From Burkholderiales bacterium (GTDB lineage: Bacteria > Pseudomonadota > Gammaproteobacteria > Burkholderiales > SG8-39): a DNA stretch of 37,057 bases. The stretch is taken from contig JACZJU010000095.1 of the NCBI GenBank assembly GCA_014860395.1, positions 1 through 37,057 of the forward strand. The letters are read 5' to 3'. The position numbers and the translations under genes are program-made. A model generated the notes under the pieces. It ran no database searches, was not told the DNA's origin, and saw nothing but the letters and a program-made list of their open reading frames with translations. Shown here in pieces: positions 6,917 through 15,962 of this stretch (within the stretch, counting starts at the first letter, position 1; every line of letters begins with the position of its first letter).

Positions 6917-7414
6917 TCAAACCGGTGGCAGCCGCACCGAACGCTCGCCGCAGAGCACGCAAGTGGCGTGTATCGCGTCCGCTTCGCGCGCGACGCCGCT
7001 GCGCATCGCCTGCACGATCCCGGCCGCTTCGCCGGCAAGCGCGCCGAGCAGATCGTCCATGGAGACGATGCCGACCAGACGTCGGTCGGGCGCGGCCACC
7101 AGGAGCCGCCGCACGCCCGCGTTCTTCATCACCTCGATGGCTTCATCGATGCTGGCGCCGGAGGCTACCGTGACCAGACGCCTTGCGACGATTTGACCTA
7201 TCTTTCCTTTTCCCGGCGCCACGCCGCGCGCGATCGCCTCGACCACCAGGTCGCGGTCGGTCACGATGCCCACTGCCTGCGGGCCGCCCGGCGTCTCTTC
7301 GGTCACGAGTATCGATCCGACATGGCTTTCACCCATCAGCGCCGCGCATTCCTGCAGTGTCCTGGAGCGGTCGACAGTGACGACGCTGTGCGTGCACATG
7401 CCGTCGATGTTCAT
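6917..7414 (-). CDS. CBS-domain pair protein
   Basis: This 165-residue protein consists of two CBS motifs: residues ~1-60 (CTHSVVTVDRSRTLQECAAL ... VGIVTDRDLV) and ~75-130 (LVTVASGASIDEAIEVMKNA ... LVGIVSMDDLL). Paired CBS domains bind adenine nucleotides such as AMP, ATP or S-adenosylmethionine and act as energy sensors. A short tail has two Cys in CVLCGE that could bind metal. The ATG overlaps the stop of the upstream phosphoribosyltransferase (ATGA, 7414-7411), so the two are coupled. With a PRPP synthetase homologue two genes upstream, the CBS pair may regulate this nucleotide-precursor module. That role is inferred from context only. Confidence 0.85.
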   Translation of the reverse strand: MNIDGMCTHSVVTVDRSRTLQECAALMGESHVGSILVTEETPGGPQAVGIVTDRDLVVEAIARGVAPGKGKIGQIVARRLVTVASGASIDEAIEVMKNAGVRRLLVAAPDRRLVGIVSMDDLLGALAGEAAGIVQAMRSGVAREADAIHATCVLCGERSVRLPPV

Positions 7415-8055
7415 GATGGCTCCATCTCGCGCGATTCACGCAGCAGTCGCAGCGCCTCTTCGTCCTCGACCTGCTGGAAGTCGCCGTAGAACTGGCTGAT
7501 CGCGCTGAAGTCGCTGGGCGTGAGCAGGCATTCGAGGCGGCTGCACTGCGGACGCAATTTCGCTATCGTGTCCGGCGGTGCCACCGGCACCGCGACGATT
7601 ATCTCGTACGGCTTTTGCGCATTGAGCACATGCAGCGCCGCGAGCATGGTCGACCCGGTAGCCACGCCGTCGTCGGTGACGATCACCGATCGTCCGGTCA
7701 CGTCGGCCGGCGGCTTCGCCGCGCGAAAAAGCTTGCCGCGCCGCCGGATCTCGGCGACCTGGTGGTCCTGCTCCTGGCGTATGTACTCTTCGCTCACGCC
7801 CGACACTTGATGCGCAAACGCGTTGAGATAGACCTCGCCGTCCTCGCCGATGGCGCCGATGGCGAGCTCGGGCTGGTAGGGCGCGCGCAGCTTGCGCGAG
7901 AGCACCACGTCGAGCTCGGCGTAGAGCTCGCGCGCGAGCACGGCCGCGGTCACCATGCCTCCGCGCGGAATGCCGAGAACGAGCGGATCCTTGAGCGCGA
8001 GTGGCTTCAGGCGCCGTGCCAGCTGCAGCGCCGCGTCTTCACGATTCTTGAACAT
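7411..8055 (-). CDS. Predicted phosphoribosyltransferase (type I PRTase fold)
   Basis: This is a 214-residue cytoplasmic protein. The PRPP-binding loop is VIVTDDGVATGSTM, and the N-terminal LVLGIPRGGMVTAAVLAREL matches the orphan phosphoribosyltransferase family often annotated only as predicted. The Cys/Asp-rich part near the C-terminus is family variable. The base acceptor is unknown. The start codon is preceded by GGAGG (5'-GGAGGCAACCC-ATG). It overlaps the end of the PRPP-synthetase-like gene by 17 bases and the CBS gene by four. The gene order suggests that the upstream enzyme makes PRPP and this enzyme uses it. Confidence 0.83.
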   Translation of the reverse strand: MFKNREDAALQLARRLKPLALKDPLVLGIPRGGMVTAAVLARELYAELDVVLSRKLRAPYQPELAIGAIGEDGEVYLNAFAHQVSGVSEEYIRQEQDHQVAEIRRRGKLFRAAKPPADVTGRSVIVTDDGVATGSTMLAALHVLNAQKPYEIIVAVPVAPPDTIAKLRPQCSRLECLLTPSDFSAISQFYGDFQQVEDEEALRLLRESREMEPS

Positions 8056-8980
8056 GGGTTGCCTCCGATCGAATTGCGGGCCGGCGCGCGAGCCGGGCCA
8101 GCGTCTGCGCGATGAGCGGCGCGATCGACACCAGCTGGACGCGCGCGTCGGGCGCCGTGGCTACACTGTCGGTCGTAGTCACCGTGCGCACCGATGCGGC
8201 GCAGATGCGCTCGAGCGCGCTCGGCGCCATGACGGCATGGATGAACAGCGCATGCACCTCGGCGGCTCCGGCTTCGAGCAGGGCCTGCGCCGCGCCGGCG
8301 ATGGTGCCGCCGGTGCTCGCCATGTCGTCTACGATCAGGCAGACGCGGCCGCGAACCTCGCCGAGAACCTGGAGCGCGACCGCGACGTCGGCGCCCGGCC
8401 GGGTCTTCACCACGACCGCCAGCGGCGCGGCCAGCGCCGTGGCGTAGCGTTGCGCGCGCCTGAGGCCGCCGGCGTCGGGAGACACGATGGTGAGATGGGG
8501 AAGGTTCCGGTTGCGTATCGCCGGCAGCATCAGGCCGTCGGCCTGCAGATGGACCAGCGGCATCTCGAACGCGCTCTCCAGTGCCGGCGTATGCAGCTCG
8601 AGCGTGACCAATCGTTCGATGCCGGCGCAGCGCAGGACGCGCGCCGCAAGTTGCGCCGAACGCGGCTCGCCCTCATTGCCGCGTACGTCCTGACGTGCGT
8701 AGCCGAAGTAGGGCACCACCGCGGTGATGCGCGCCGCGCCTGCCGCGCGCGCGGCCTCGGCGAGCAGGGCCAGCGTCATCAGGCGCTCGTTGGTCGGCGT
8801 CGACGTCGGCTGCAGGATGTAGACATCGGCGTCCCGGACCTCGGCCTCGATGCGGATCCGCGTCTCGCCGTCGGCGAAGGCCGAGATCAGCGTCGGCACC
8901 AGGGGCTCGCGCAGAAGCGCGGCAACGGCCTGTGCAAGCTGCGGGTGCGCGTCCCCGGGCACCAGGGCCATGGCTGTCAT
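8039..8980 (-). CDS. Divergent ribose-phosphate pyrophosphokinase (PRPP synthetase) homologue
   Basis: At 313 residues this has the usual length of a Prs enzyme. PYFGYARQD, the catalytic-loop lead-in, is kept. IVSPDAGGLRRA and the PRPP loop CLIVDDMASTGGT are present. The loop after YARQD (VRGNEGEPRSAQLAARVL) differs from housekeeping PrsA (usually DRKxRxRxPI-AKL), so this is probably a paralogue and not the essential copy. Two in-frame ATGs (first and fourth codon) could start it. It heads a compact minus-strand operon with the phosphoribosyltransferase and CBS gene. It should form PRPP from ribose-5-phosphate and ATP, but activity of such divergent forms is not certain. Confidence 0.85.
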   Translation of the reverse strand: MTAMALVPGDAHPQLAQAVAALLREPLVPTLISAFADGETRIRIEAEVRDADVYILQPTSTPTNERLMTLALLAEAARAAGAARITAVVPYFGYARQDVRGNEGEPRSAQLAARVLRCAGIERLVTLELHTPALESAFEMPLVHLQADGLMLPAIRNRNLPHLTIVSPDAGGLRRAQRYATALAAPLAVVVKTRPGADVAVALQVLGEVRGRVCLIVDDMASTGGTIAGAAQALLEAGAAEVHALFIHAVMAPSALERICAASVRTVTTTDSVATAPDARVQLVSIAPLIAQTLARLARRPAIRSEATHVQES

Positions 8981-9317
8981 GGCCGAATCTCGCCTGCGGT
9001 TGCAAGAGGTGCATGCAGCTTACCGTCCAGCCATACCCGCTCGGCGGTAATGCTGAACTCGGCTTGGCTACGTGGCCGGTCATTCTGAGGAGTCATCACA
9101 GCCCTCCAACCCTGCTCATTGGATCGATACACACCACAGACCCGAGAATATGGCTGCAGGTCCGATCCAAAAAAAGTATGGGCCGGCGCCGGGCCGGAAT
9201 GTTGACGAAGATCACACTCTGGCTAAGCGACTCGGCGAAAGCAGCGGCGCCCTGCGGCATCGCGCTGCCGCGCTGAAACGCGAACCGCGATGAGGCATGG
9301 CATTGTAAACTCGGTAC
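8981..9317. other. Intergenic region between the prs-like operon and the lpxR-family gene
   Basis: This 337-bp divergent region must contain promoters for both sides, but no convincing -35/-10 pair was found. An A7 run (9171-9177 area) beside a GC-rich palindrome around CCGGCGCCGG could read as a weak minus-strand terminator, but the gap between stem and T-run is too long to trust. Short open frames here have no recognisable product or ribosome-binding site. Confidence 0.5.
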
Positions 9318-10472
9318 ATGATCGCCCGCCGCATTGTGACGCCTGCAATCCGCCACAGCCTGGCTCGTCTGGCGTGCGCCTGCCTCGCGTTCGGTCTGAG
9401 TGCCGGCGCCTGTGCCGAGGGCTATCTGGGCACGCTGCTGGACGATTTCAACGAAGTGAAGGCGCTGAGCCAGCGCCGGGACCGCTTCGAATACGAGAAC
9501 GACATCTTCTTCAAGACGGACCGCAACTATACCGACGGCGTGCGCTACAGCTACAAGTACGTGGGGCTGCGGCAATACCGCAAGCCGCCGGATGCGGACG
9601 AAGGTTTTCTGCCGGGCTTCAACCTCGACCCGGTGAGCTCGGAGGCGTGCGCGGACGGCAAGCTCTGCTATCACAAGAGCTATACGTTCTATGTCGGCCA
9701 CAGCATGTATACGCCCAGCGATATCAAGCTCGCGCCGGATCAGCTTGCGCCCGACGACCGGCCGTACGCCGCCTGGGTGTACGTCGGCTTTTACCGCGAG
9801 CTATTCGCCAGTGACGGCCGCTATTGGCGTTATGGCCTGGACGTAGGCTGCATCGGGCCCTGCGCAAAAGGCGAGCAGTTGCAGACCTTCATCCACCGCA
9901 ATATCACCCATTCCCCGATCCCGCAGGGCTGGAGCGCGCAGATACATAACGAGCCCGGCGTGGTATTTCGCTACGAGTACGTGCCGGGTTCATGGCAGCC
10001 TTTGCCTTACCTAGATCTGACGCCGCATTTCCAGTTCGGCGCGGGCAACATCCAGATCTATGCGGGGGCGGGCGTCACGCTGCGCTTGGGCCAATTCCGC
10101 AGCAACTACGTGACGCAATGGCACAGCAATCACCCGCTGGAGGCCCTGGCCGCGGCCGACGGGGTGAAATCGGATGCCGGCTGGCAGCTGTGGAAACGCA
10201 AAGACGATTTCGATCTGTACTGGTTCGCGCGGCTGCACGGCGACGTAGTCGCCTACAACGCGCTGCAGCAGGGCGGCATGTTCAACCGGTCCAGCCCGTA
10301 CATCGGGCAGGCGCGGCCGTTGATCGTCGAGGGAGAGAGCGGGGTGGCTCTGCACCATGGCGACTTCTCGGTCAGCTTCAGCCTGGTGCGGCGCAATTAC
10401 ACCGACGTGCTGCGCCTGTGGAATCCGCGCAGCGACAAGTTCGGCCGTCTGGTGCTCGAGTGGGCGTACTGA
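9318..10472 (+). CDS. lpxR: LpxR-family outer-membrane lipid A deacylase (DUF2219)
   Basis: This 384-residue protein has a signal peptide (residues ~1-33, ending ...SAGACA-EG). Its mature part has the alternating pattern of a beta-barrel and ends in an aromatic residue (LVLEWAY), as outer-membrane proteins do. LpxR features are YENDIFFKTDRNYTDGVRY (the catalytic Asn-Asp and Thr region), FYVGHSMYTPSDI, DDRPYAAWVYVGF and QGWSAQIHNEPG. Known family members remove the 3'-acyloxyacyl group of lipid A. The middle has four Cys (EACADGKLCY and CIGPC) that could form disulfides, an extra feature. No operon partner is seen. The opposite strand carries a convergent GNAT gene 40 bp downstream. Confidence 0.82.
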   Translation: MIARRIVTPAIRHSLARLACACLAFGLSAGACAEGYLGTLLDDFNEVKALSQRRDRFEYENDIFFKTDRNYTDGVRYSYKYVGLRQYRKPPDADEGFLPGFNLDPVSSEACADGKLCYHKSYTFYVGHSMYTPSDIKLAPDQLAPDDRPYAAWVYVGFYRELFASDGRYWRYGLDVGCIGPCAKGEQLQTFIHRNITHSPIPQGWSAQIHNEPGVVFRYEYVPGSWQPLPYLDLTPHFQFGAGNIQIYAGAGVTLRLGQFRSNYVTQWHSNHPLEALAAADGVKSDAGWQLWKRKDDFDLYWFARLHGDVVAYNALQQGGMFNRSSPYIGQARPLIVEGESGVALHHGDFSVSFSLVRRNYTDVLRLWNPRSDKFGRLVLEWAY

Positions 10473-10512
10473 TTCAAGTCGGTCGTGGGGCCTGTCGCGG
10501 GTGCCCCCGCGG

Positions 10513-11106
10513 CTACGGGTTTTGCGCAGGCGCATCTTTTTCCTGAATCGGCGCTGCGACCGGCGTCAGGCGTTTGCTTACGCGCCGGATTTCAGGACCG
10601 TCCGGGGCGGCTTCGATGGCGAAACCGATCGAGCGCATGAAATGCAGCATCGGCGTGTTGCTGGCGAGAACGTCGCCCACCATGGTTTCGATCCCGGCCG
10701 CGGCGGCGCTGTCGATGAGATTGAGCATGAGCGCGCGGCCGATGCCGCGGTGCTGCCAGGCATCAGCCACCGCGAGCGCGAATTCACAGGTCTTGTTGTC
10801 GTCGCGCAGCACGTAACGCGCGACGCCGATCTGCACTTCCCGGTCCTCCAGCATCAGCGTGGCGATCAGTGCCATATCGCGCGTGTAGTCGATGCGCGTG
10901 ATTTGCTTTAGGCGCTCGGGCGTGGTGCGCACTGTGGTGCTGAACAGGCGGTTGTAGCGGGTCTCGGCCGACCAGCCCTCGACGAACTCGGTCTCGATAT
11001 CGAGGTCCTCCGGCTGCATCGGCCGGATGGTGATCGCCTGGCCGTAGACCGGCGAATACGAGGAGGTCAGCTTCGCGAGGTAGTCGTCGTCCGGTTTGGA
11101 ACTCAT
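10513..11106 (-). CDS. GNAT-family N-acetyltransferase
   Basis: This is a 197-residue protein. The GNAT core runs from ITIRPMQPEDLDIETEFVEG to FMRSIGF, with the acetyl-CoA-binding loop WQHRGIGRALM (pattern Q/RxxGxG/A). The segment SAETRYNRLFSTTV resembles the C-terminal acetyltransferase domain of Pat/YfiQ-type protein lysine acetyltransferases, but the large CoA-ligase-like domain is absent, so the substrate could be a protein or a small molecule. The stop is 21 bp before (on the minus strand, after) the ETF-QO gene's end region, and both point the same way. It may therefore be co-transcribed downstream of ETF-QO. Confidence 0.85.
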   Translation of the reverse strand: MSSKPDDDYLAKLTSSYSPVYGQAITIRPMQPEDLDIETEFVEGWSAETRYNRLFSTTVRTTPERLKQITRIDYTRDMALIATLMLEDREVQIGVARYVLRDDNKTCEFALAVADAWQHRGIGRALMLNLIDSAAAAGIETMVGDVLASNTPMLHFMRSIGFAIEAAPDGPEIRRVSKRLTPVAAPIQEKDAPAQNP

Positions 11107-11127
11107 GGCGCAGCGAGGAAGGTGTCC

Positions 11128-12756
11128 TCACATATTCGGATAATTCGGTCCGCCGCCGCCCTCGGGCACGACCCAGTTGATGTTCTGCGTCGGGTCCTTG
11201 ATGTCGCAGGTCTTGCAGTGCACGCAGTTCGCCGCGTTGATCTGCAGCCGGTCGCTGCCGTCGTCGTTCTTGACGAATTCGTATACGCCCGCCGGGCAAT
11301 AGCGCTGCTCCGGACCGGCGTACAGTGCGAGGTTGACGTTCACCGGGACGGCGGCGTCCTTGAGCGTCAGATGGCAGAGCTGGTTTTCCTCGTGGTTGAC
11401 GTTGGCGAGGTAAAGCGACGACAGCTTGTCGAATGTTAGGACGCCGTCCGGCTTGGGATACTCGATCGGTTTGCACTCGGCGGCTTTTTTCAGCGCGCTG
11501 TGATCATCGTGGTTACGCAGGGTCCAGGGCGCCTTGCCCTGGAACACGTAGGTATCGATCGCAGAGTAGGCGAGCCCGCCCCACAAGCCCCAACGGAACG
11601 ACGGGCGGATGTTGCGCACCCGGTACAACTCGTCCCAGATCCAGGTGCCGCGCACCTTCTTCGAATAGCTCTTGACCTCCTGCGTTCCCTCCTGCGCGAG
11701 CGCGTCGTACACGGCCTCGGCGGCGGTCATGCCCGATTTCATCGCGGTGTGGATGCCCTTGATCTTGGCGTTATTGAGGAACCCGGCGGTATCGCCCACG
11801 AGCAGGCCGCCGGGGAAGGTGAGTTTCGGCAGCGATTGGAATCCGCCTTCGCTGATCGCGCGCGCGCCGTAGGAAATGCGCCGCCCCTCCTCGAAGTAGC
11901 CGCGGATCGCCGGGTGAGTCTTGAAGCGCTGGAATTCGTCGAACGGGCTCATCCACGGGTTCTGGTAATCGAGGCCGATGACGAAACCGACCGCCACCTG
12001 GTTGTTCTCCAGGTGGTAGAGAAACGAACCGCCGTAGGTCTTGCTGTCCACCGGCCAGCCGGTGGTGTGCACGATCAGTCCCGCCTGGTGGCGCTCGGGC
12101 TTCACTTCCCACAGCTCCTTGATGCCGATGCCATAGGCCTGCGGGTCTGAATCCTCGCGCAGCTTGAATTTTTGCATCAGCGTCTTGGTCAGGGACCCGC
12201 GGCAGCCCTCGGCGAATATCGTCTGCTTCGCGTGCAGTTCCATCCCGACCTGGTAATTCTCGGTGTGCTGACCGTCCTTGCCTATGCCCAGATCGCCGGT
12301 GGCGACGCCCTTGACCGAGCCGTCGTCGTTGTACAGCACCTCGGCCGCGGCGAAGCCGGGGTAGATTTCGACGCCCAGGCCCTCGGCCTGCTGGCCCAGC
12401 CAGCGGCACAGCGTGCCGAGACTGATGATGTAATTGCCGTGGTTGTGCATCGTCGGCGGCGTCGGCAGCTTGATCGCCCGCTTTTCGGTGAGGAAGAGAA
12501 ACCGGTCTTCACCGGCGGGCGTGTTCAGCGGCGCGCCCAGCGCCTTCCAGTCGGGGAGGAGTTCGTCCAGCGCGCGCGGTTCCAGCACCGCGCCGGAGAG
12601 GATGTGGGCGCCGATCTCGGAGCCTTTTTCGATCAGGCAGACATTGATCTCGCGGCCTTTTTCGGCGGCGAGCTGTTTCAGGCGTATGGCGCAGGACAGC
12701 CCCGAGGGCCCGCCGCCGACGACTACCACATCGTATTCCATCGCTTCGCGTTGCAT
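11128..12756 (-). CDS. Electron-transfer-flavoprotein:ubiquinone oxidoreductase (ETF-QO)
   Basis: This is a 542-residue membrane-associated FAD and [4Fe-4S] protein that passes electrons from ETF, reduced by acyl-CoA dehydrogenases, to ubiquinone. The FAD Rossmann motif [18 protein letters not shown] is at the N-terminus. The ubiquinone/membrane region is in the middle ([21 protein letters not shown] onward). C-terminal cluster ligands appear in RYCPAGVYE and [13 protein letters not shown], and the ending GGGPNYPNM is diagnostic. The ATG at 12756 (MQREAMEYD) is preferred over a TTG four codons upstream, because GGGGGTG lies just before it and homologues begin this way. It is orthologous to human ETFDH. 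It is divergent from the thioesterase/AacS pair, fitting acyl-CoA catabolism. Confidence 0.95.
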   Translation of the reverse strand: MQREAMEYDVVVVGGGPSGLSCAIRLKQLAAEKGREINVCLIEKGSEIGAHILSGAVLEPRALDELLPDWKALGAPLNTPAGEDRFLFLTEKRAIKLPTPPTMHNHGNYIISLGTLCRWLGQQAEGLGVEIYPGFAAAEVLYNDDGSVKGVATGDLGIGKDGQHTENYQVGMELHAKQTIFAEGCRGSLTKTLMQKFKLREDSDPQAYGIGIKELWEVKPERHQAGLIVHTTGWPVDSKTYGGSFLYHLENNQVAVGFVIGLDYQNPWMSPFDEFQRFKTHPAIRGYFEEGRRISYGARAISEGGFQSLPKLTFPGGLLVGDTAGFLNNAKIKGIHTAMKSGMTAAEAVYDALAQEGTQEVKSYSKKVRGTWIWDELYRVRNIRPSFRWGLWGGLAYSAIDTYVFQGKAPWTLRNHDDHSALKKAAECKPIEYPKPDGVLTFDKLSSLYLANVNHEENQLCHLTLKDAAVPVNVNLALYAGPEQRYCPAGVYEFVKNDDGSDRLQINAANCVHCKTCDIKDPTQNINWVVPEGGGGPNYPNM

Positions 12757-12898
12757 GTGCACCCCCAAGATTGTTGCCGCGGAAGCGCGCGTTCAGCGGC
12801 GCGGCATGGCCGCGTCCGCTGCAACAGGCGCCTTCAATCGTGCCTATTCAAGCCAAGGAGAATTATAATGCGAGTCCCCGTTCCGCGACACAAATACC

Positions 12899-13312
12899 AT
12901 GACCGCAGGCAAGCGCAAGCTGGTGCACACCGAAATCATGCGGATCCGCTGGGGCGACATGGATGCCATGGGGCACGTCAACAACACCATCTATTTCCGC
13001 TATATGGAGCAGGCGCGCATCTCCTGGTTCGAGGCCATAGGCGCGCGTTCGGCCGTCAAGGGGCAGGGGCCGGTGATCGTCAACGCGAGCTGCACTTTCA
13101 TCAAGCAGCTGGTGTATCCGGGCAACGTCGAGATCCGAACTTATGTGGGCAGCCTGGGACGCAGCAGCCTGGAAACCTACCTGGAATTGCGGCCAAGCTA
13201 CGATCCGGACAAGGTCTACGCGGAGGGCGCGGCCAAGGTGGTCTGGGTGGACTATGCCAAGGAAAAATCGGTGCCTTTGCCCGAGCGCATCCGCCAACTG
13301 ATCGGGCACTGA
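12899..13312 (+). CDS. Acyl-CoA thioesterase, hot-dog fold (4HBT/YbgC-FadM type)
   Basis: This 137-residue protein has the typical length of single hot-dog thioesterases. The active-site region is RWGDMDAMGHVNNTIYFRYME, with Asp20 or Asp22 as the likely catalytic acid. It hydrolyses acyl-CoA thioesters, with the chain length unknown. A TATAAT (about 12864-12869) sits at the right place for a -10 box, but its -35 partner is weak. The gene ends 3 bp before the acetoacetyl-CoA synthetase start, so the two form one operon. The pair probably adjusts CoA and acyl-CoA pools. Confidence 0.88.
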   Translation: MTAGKRKLVHTEIMRIRWGDMDAMGHVNNTIYFRYMEQARISWFEAIGARSAVKGQGPVIVNASCTFIKQLVYPGNVEIRTYVGSLGRSSLETYLELRPSYDPDKVYAEGAAKVVWVDYAKEKSVPLPERIRQLIGH

Positions 13313-13315
13313 GGC

Positions 13316-15274
<1,959 letters not shown>

Positions 15275-15275
15275 A

Positions 15276-15300
15276 TGCGGGAGCGGCGCTTGCGCCGCGA
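15276..15300. repeat. Pseudomonas-type REP-like hairpin after aacS
   Basis: The sequence GCGGGAGCGGCGCTTGCGCC contains a 7-bp inverted repeat, GCGGCGC (15283-15289) and GCGCCGC (15292-15298), with a two-base loop. The head GCGGGAG plus palindrome plus GCGAT tail matches the layout of Pseudomonas REP elements. It begins two bases after the aacS stop and could stabilise or terminate its mRNA. No T-run follows. Confidence 0.55.
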
Positions 15301-15334
15301 TAGTCGCAGCGGCTCTTTGGCACGGCCGCATGCG

Positions 15335-15369
15335 AAAAAAAACCGGCGGCGCTTCTTAAACGCCACCGG
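15335..15369 (-). terminator. Intrinsic terminator, minus strand
   Basis: On the minus strand CCGGTGGCG (15369-15361) pairs with CGCCGCCGG (15351-15343) with one A-C mismatch across a 9-base loop, followed directly by eight T. No protein gene on the minus strand leads into it, which supports the small RNA proposed upstream. Confidence 0.8.
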
Positions 15370-15413
15370 CTCAAAGTTGGGGTTTCCAAGGGGAGGAGGA
15401 GGAGAAACCCCAG
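15335..15413 (-). ncRNA. Candidate small RNA with a CCUCC-rich loop
   Basis: Reading the minus strand from about 15413, an 8-bp stem GGGGTTTC (15411-15404) / GAAACCCC (15386-15379) encloses a 17-base loop made of repeated TCC (TCCTCCTCCTCCCCTTG). That loop is complementary to Shine-Dalgarno sequences. The linker AACTTTGA leads into a second GC-rich hairpin (15369-15343) and then eight T residues (15342-15335), an intrinsic terminator. A TATTAT -10 box (15425-15420) puts the start at the first stem. The whole would be a 75-80-nt transcript with hairpin, anti-Shine-Dalgarno loop and terminator. This is the architecture of trans-acting sRNAs such as the C/U-rich-loop sRNAs known in alpha- and betaproteobacteria. 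No family name can be given from sequence alone. Confidence 0.6.
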
Positions 15414-15419
15414 GAATTA

Positions 15420-15425
15420 ATAATA
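15420..15425 (-). promoter_or_regulatory. -10 box for the candidate small RNA
   Basis: TATTAT (5/6 to TATAAT) is read on the minus strand, 7-9 bases before the first stem of the candidate sRNA. No good -35 hexamer sits 16-18 bases upstream. TTGTCA (15453-15448) is 24 bases away, so an activator or alternative sigma factor may be needed. Confidence 0.35.
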
Positions 15426-15478
15426 CCTCCGGCTCATTGCATCCTTTTGTGACAAACGTTACATAGTCGGCCGGCGCC

Positions 15479-15519
15479 CTCTGAGCGGTCGCTTGAAGCC
15501 TGGCACCCACAGTTGAAAC
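15479..15519 (+). repeat. Diverged direct repeat, copy A
   Basis: Forty-one bases (CTCTGAGCGGTCGCTTGAAG onward to GTTGAAAC) recur at 15720-15760 in the same orientation, with 35 of 41 identical. Nothing in the surrounding 15426-15962 stretch looks like a gene. The long minus-strand open frame across it has mixed, low-information composition and no recognisable domain. Confidence 0.6.
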
Positions 15520-15719
15520 CCTAGGCCGAACCGAGAGCGTGGGGATTTAACGATATTTAACGGTTCCAGGCGGGTGAGGGCGGGCTTAAAAACGACAAGT
15601 CGGAGTATTATCTTCAAGTCATAATCCGTTGGTTCTCGGTTCGGGTCCACGTCGAGCAGAAAACCCAGACAGCTCGCTTTCGGCCAATACCGGACAGATC
15701 GGGCCAAGTCTGATGCGCA

Positions 15720-15760
15720 CTCTGAACGGTCGCTTCGAGCCTGAAACCCACTGTTGAAAC
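15720..15760 (+). repeat. Diverged direct repeat, copy B
   Basis: Second copy of the 41-base repeat, 241 bp from copy A, with six mismatches. Between the copies the DNA is AT-richer than the neighbouring genes. The repeat may be a remnant of a duplicated intergenic element. It encodes nothing recognisable. Confidence 0.6.
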
Positions 15761-15962
15761 AGTAAGAATACCGCCGACAGTCTGGATGGGAACGCCATAC
15801 AAAGGGCAACATCGCCCATCTCAAACAAAGCAACGAACGTCGCTGCGGAAATCTCCCCACATACTTGCGACAGGACATACATAGCGTGCCGGTTGGTACC
15901 GGCATATGCACGGTATTTTCATGTCGCGTTGGTAACTGTGTCGCATCAATGTTTACACCACG

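Noticed and set aside
9165..9195. GC-rich palindrome beside an A7 run as a minus-strand terminator
   Set aside because: Four to five bases separate the stem from the T-run, the stem has almost no loop, and no minus-strand gene would end there.
9072..9293. 73-codon plus-strand frame in the region upstream of lpxR
   Set aside because: No ribosome-binding site, no recognisable motif and amino-acid composition typical of non-coding GC-rich DNA.
12868..12898. ATG with a good AAGGAG leader at 12868 as the thioesterase start
   Set aside because: It is out of frame with the thioesterase and would give a long frame without homology. The in-frame ATG at 12899 fits the family.
15615..15665. tRNA-like 3' half (CATAATCC followed by GGTTCTCGGTTCGGGTCC)
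   Set aside because: It recalls an anticodon loop plus T-arm, but the anticodon stem and T-stem do not pair and no 5' half or acceptor stem exists.
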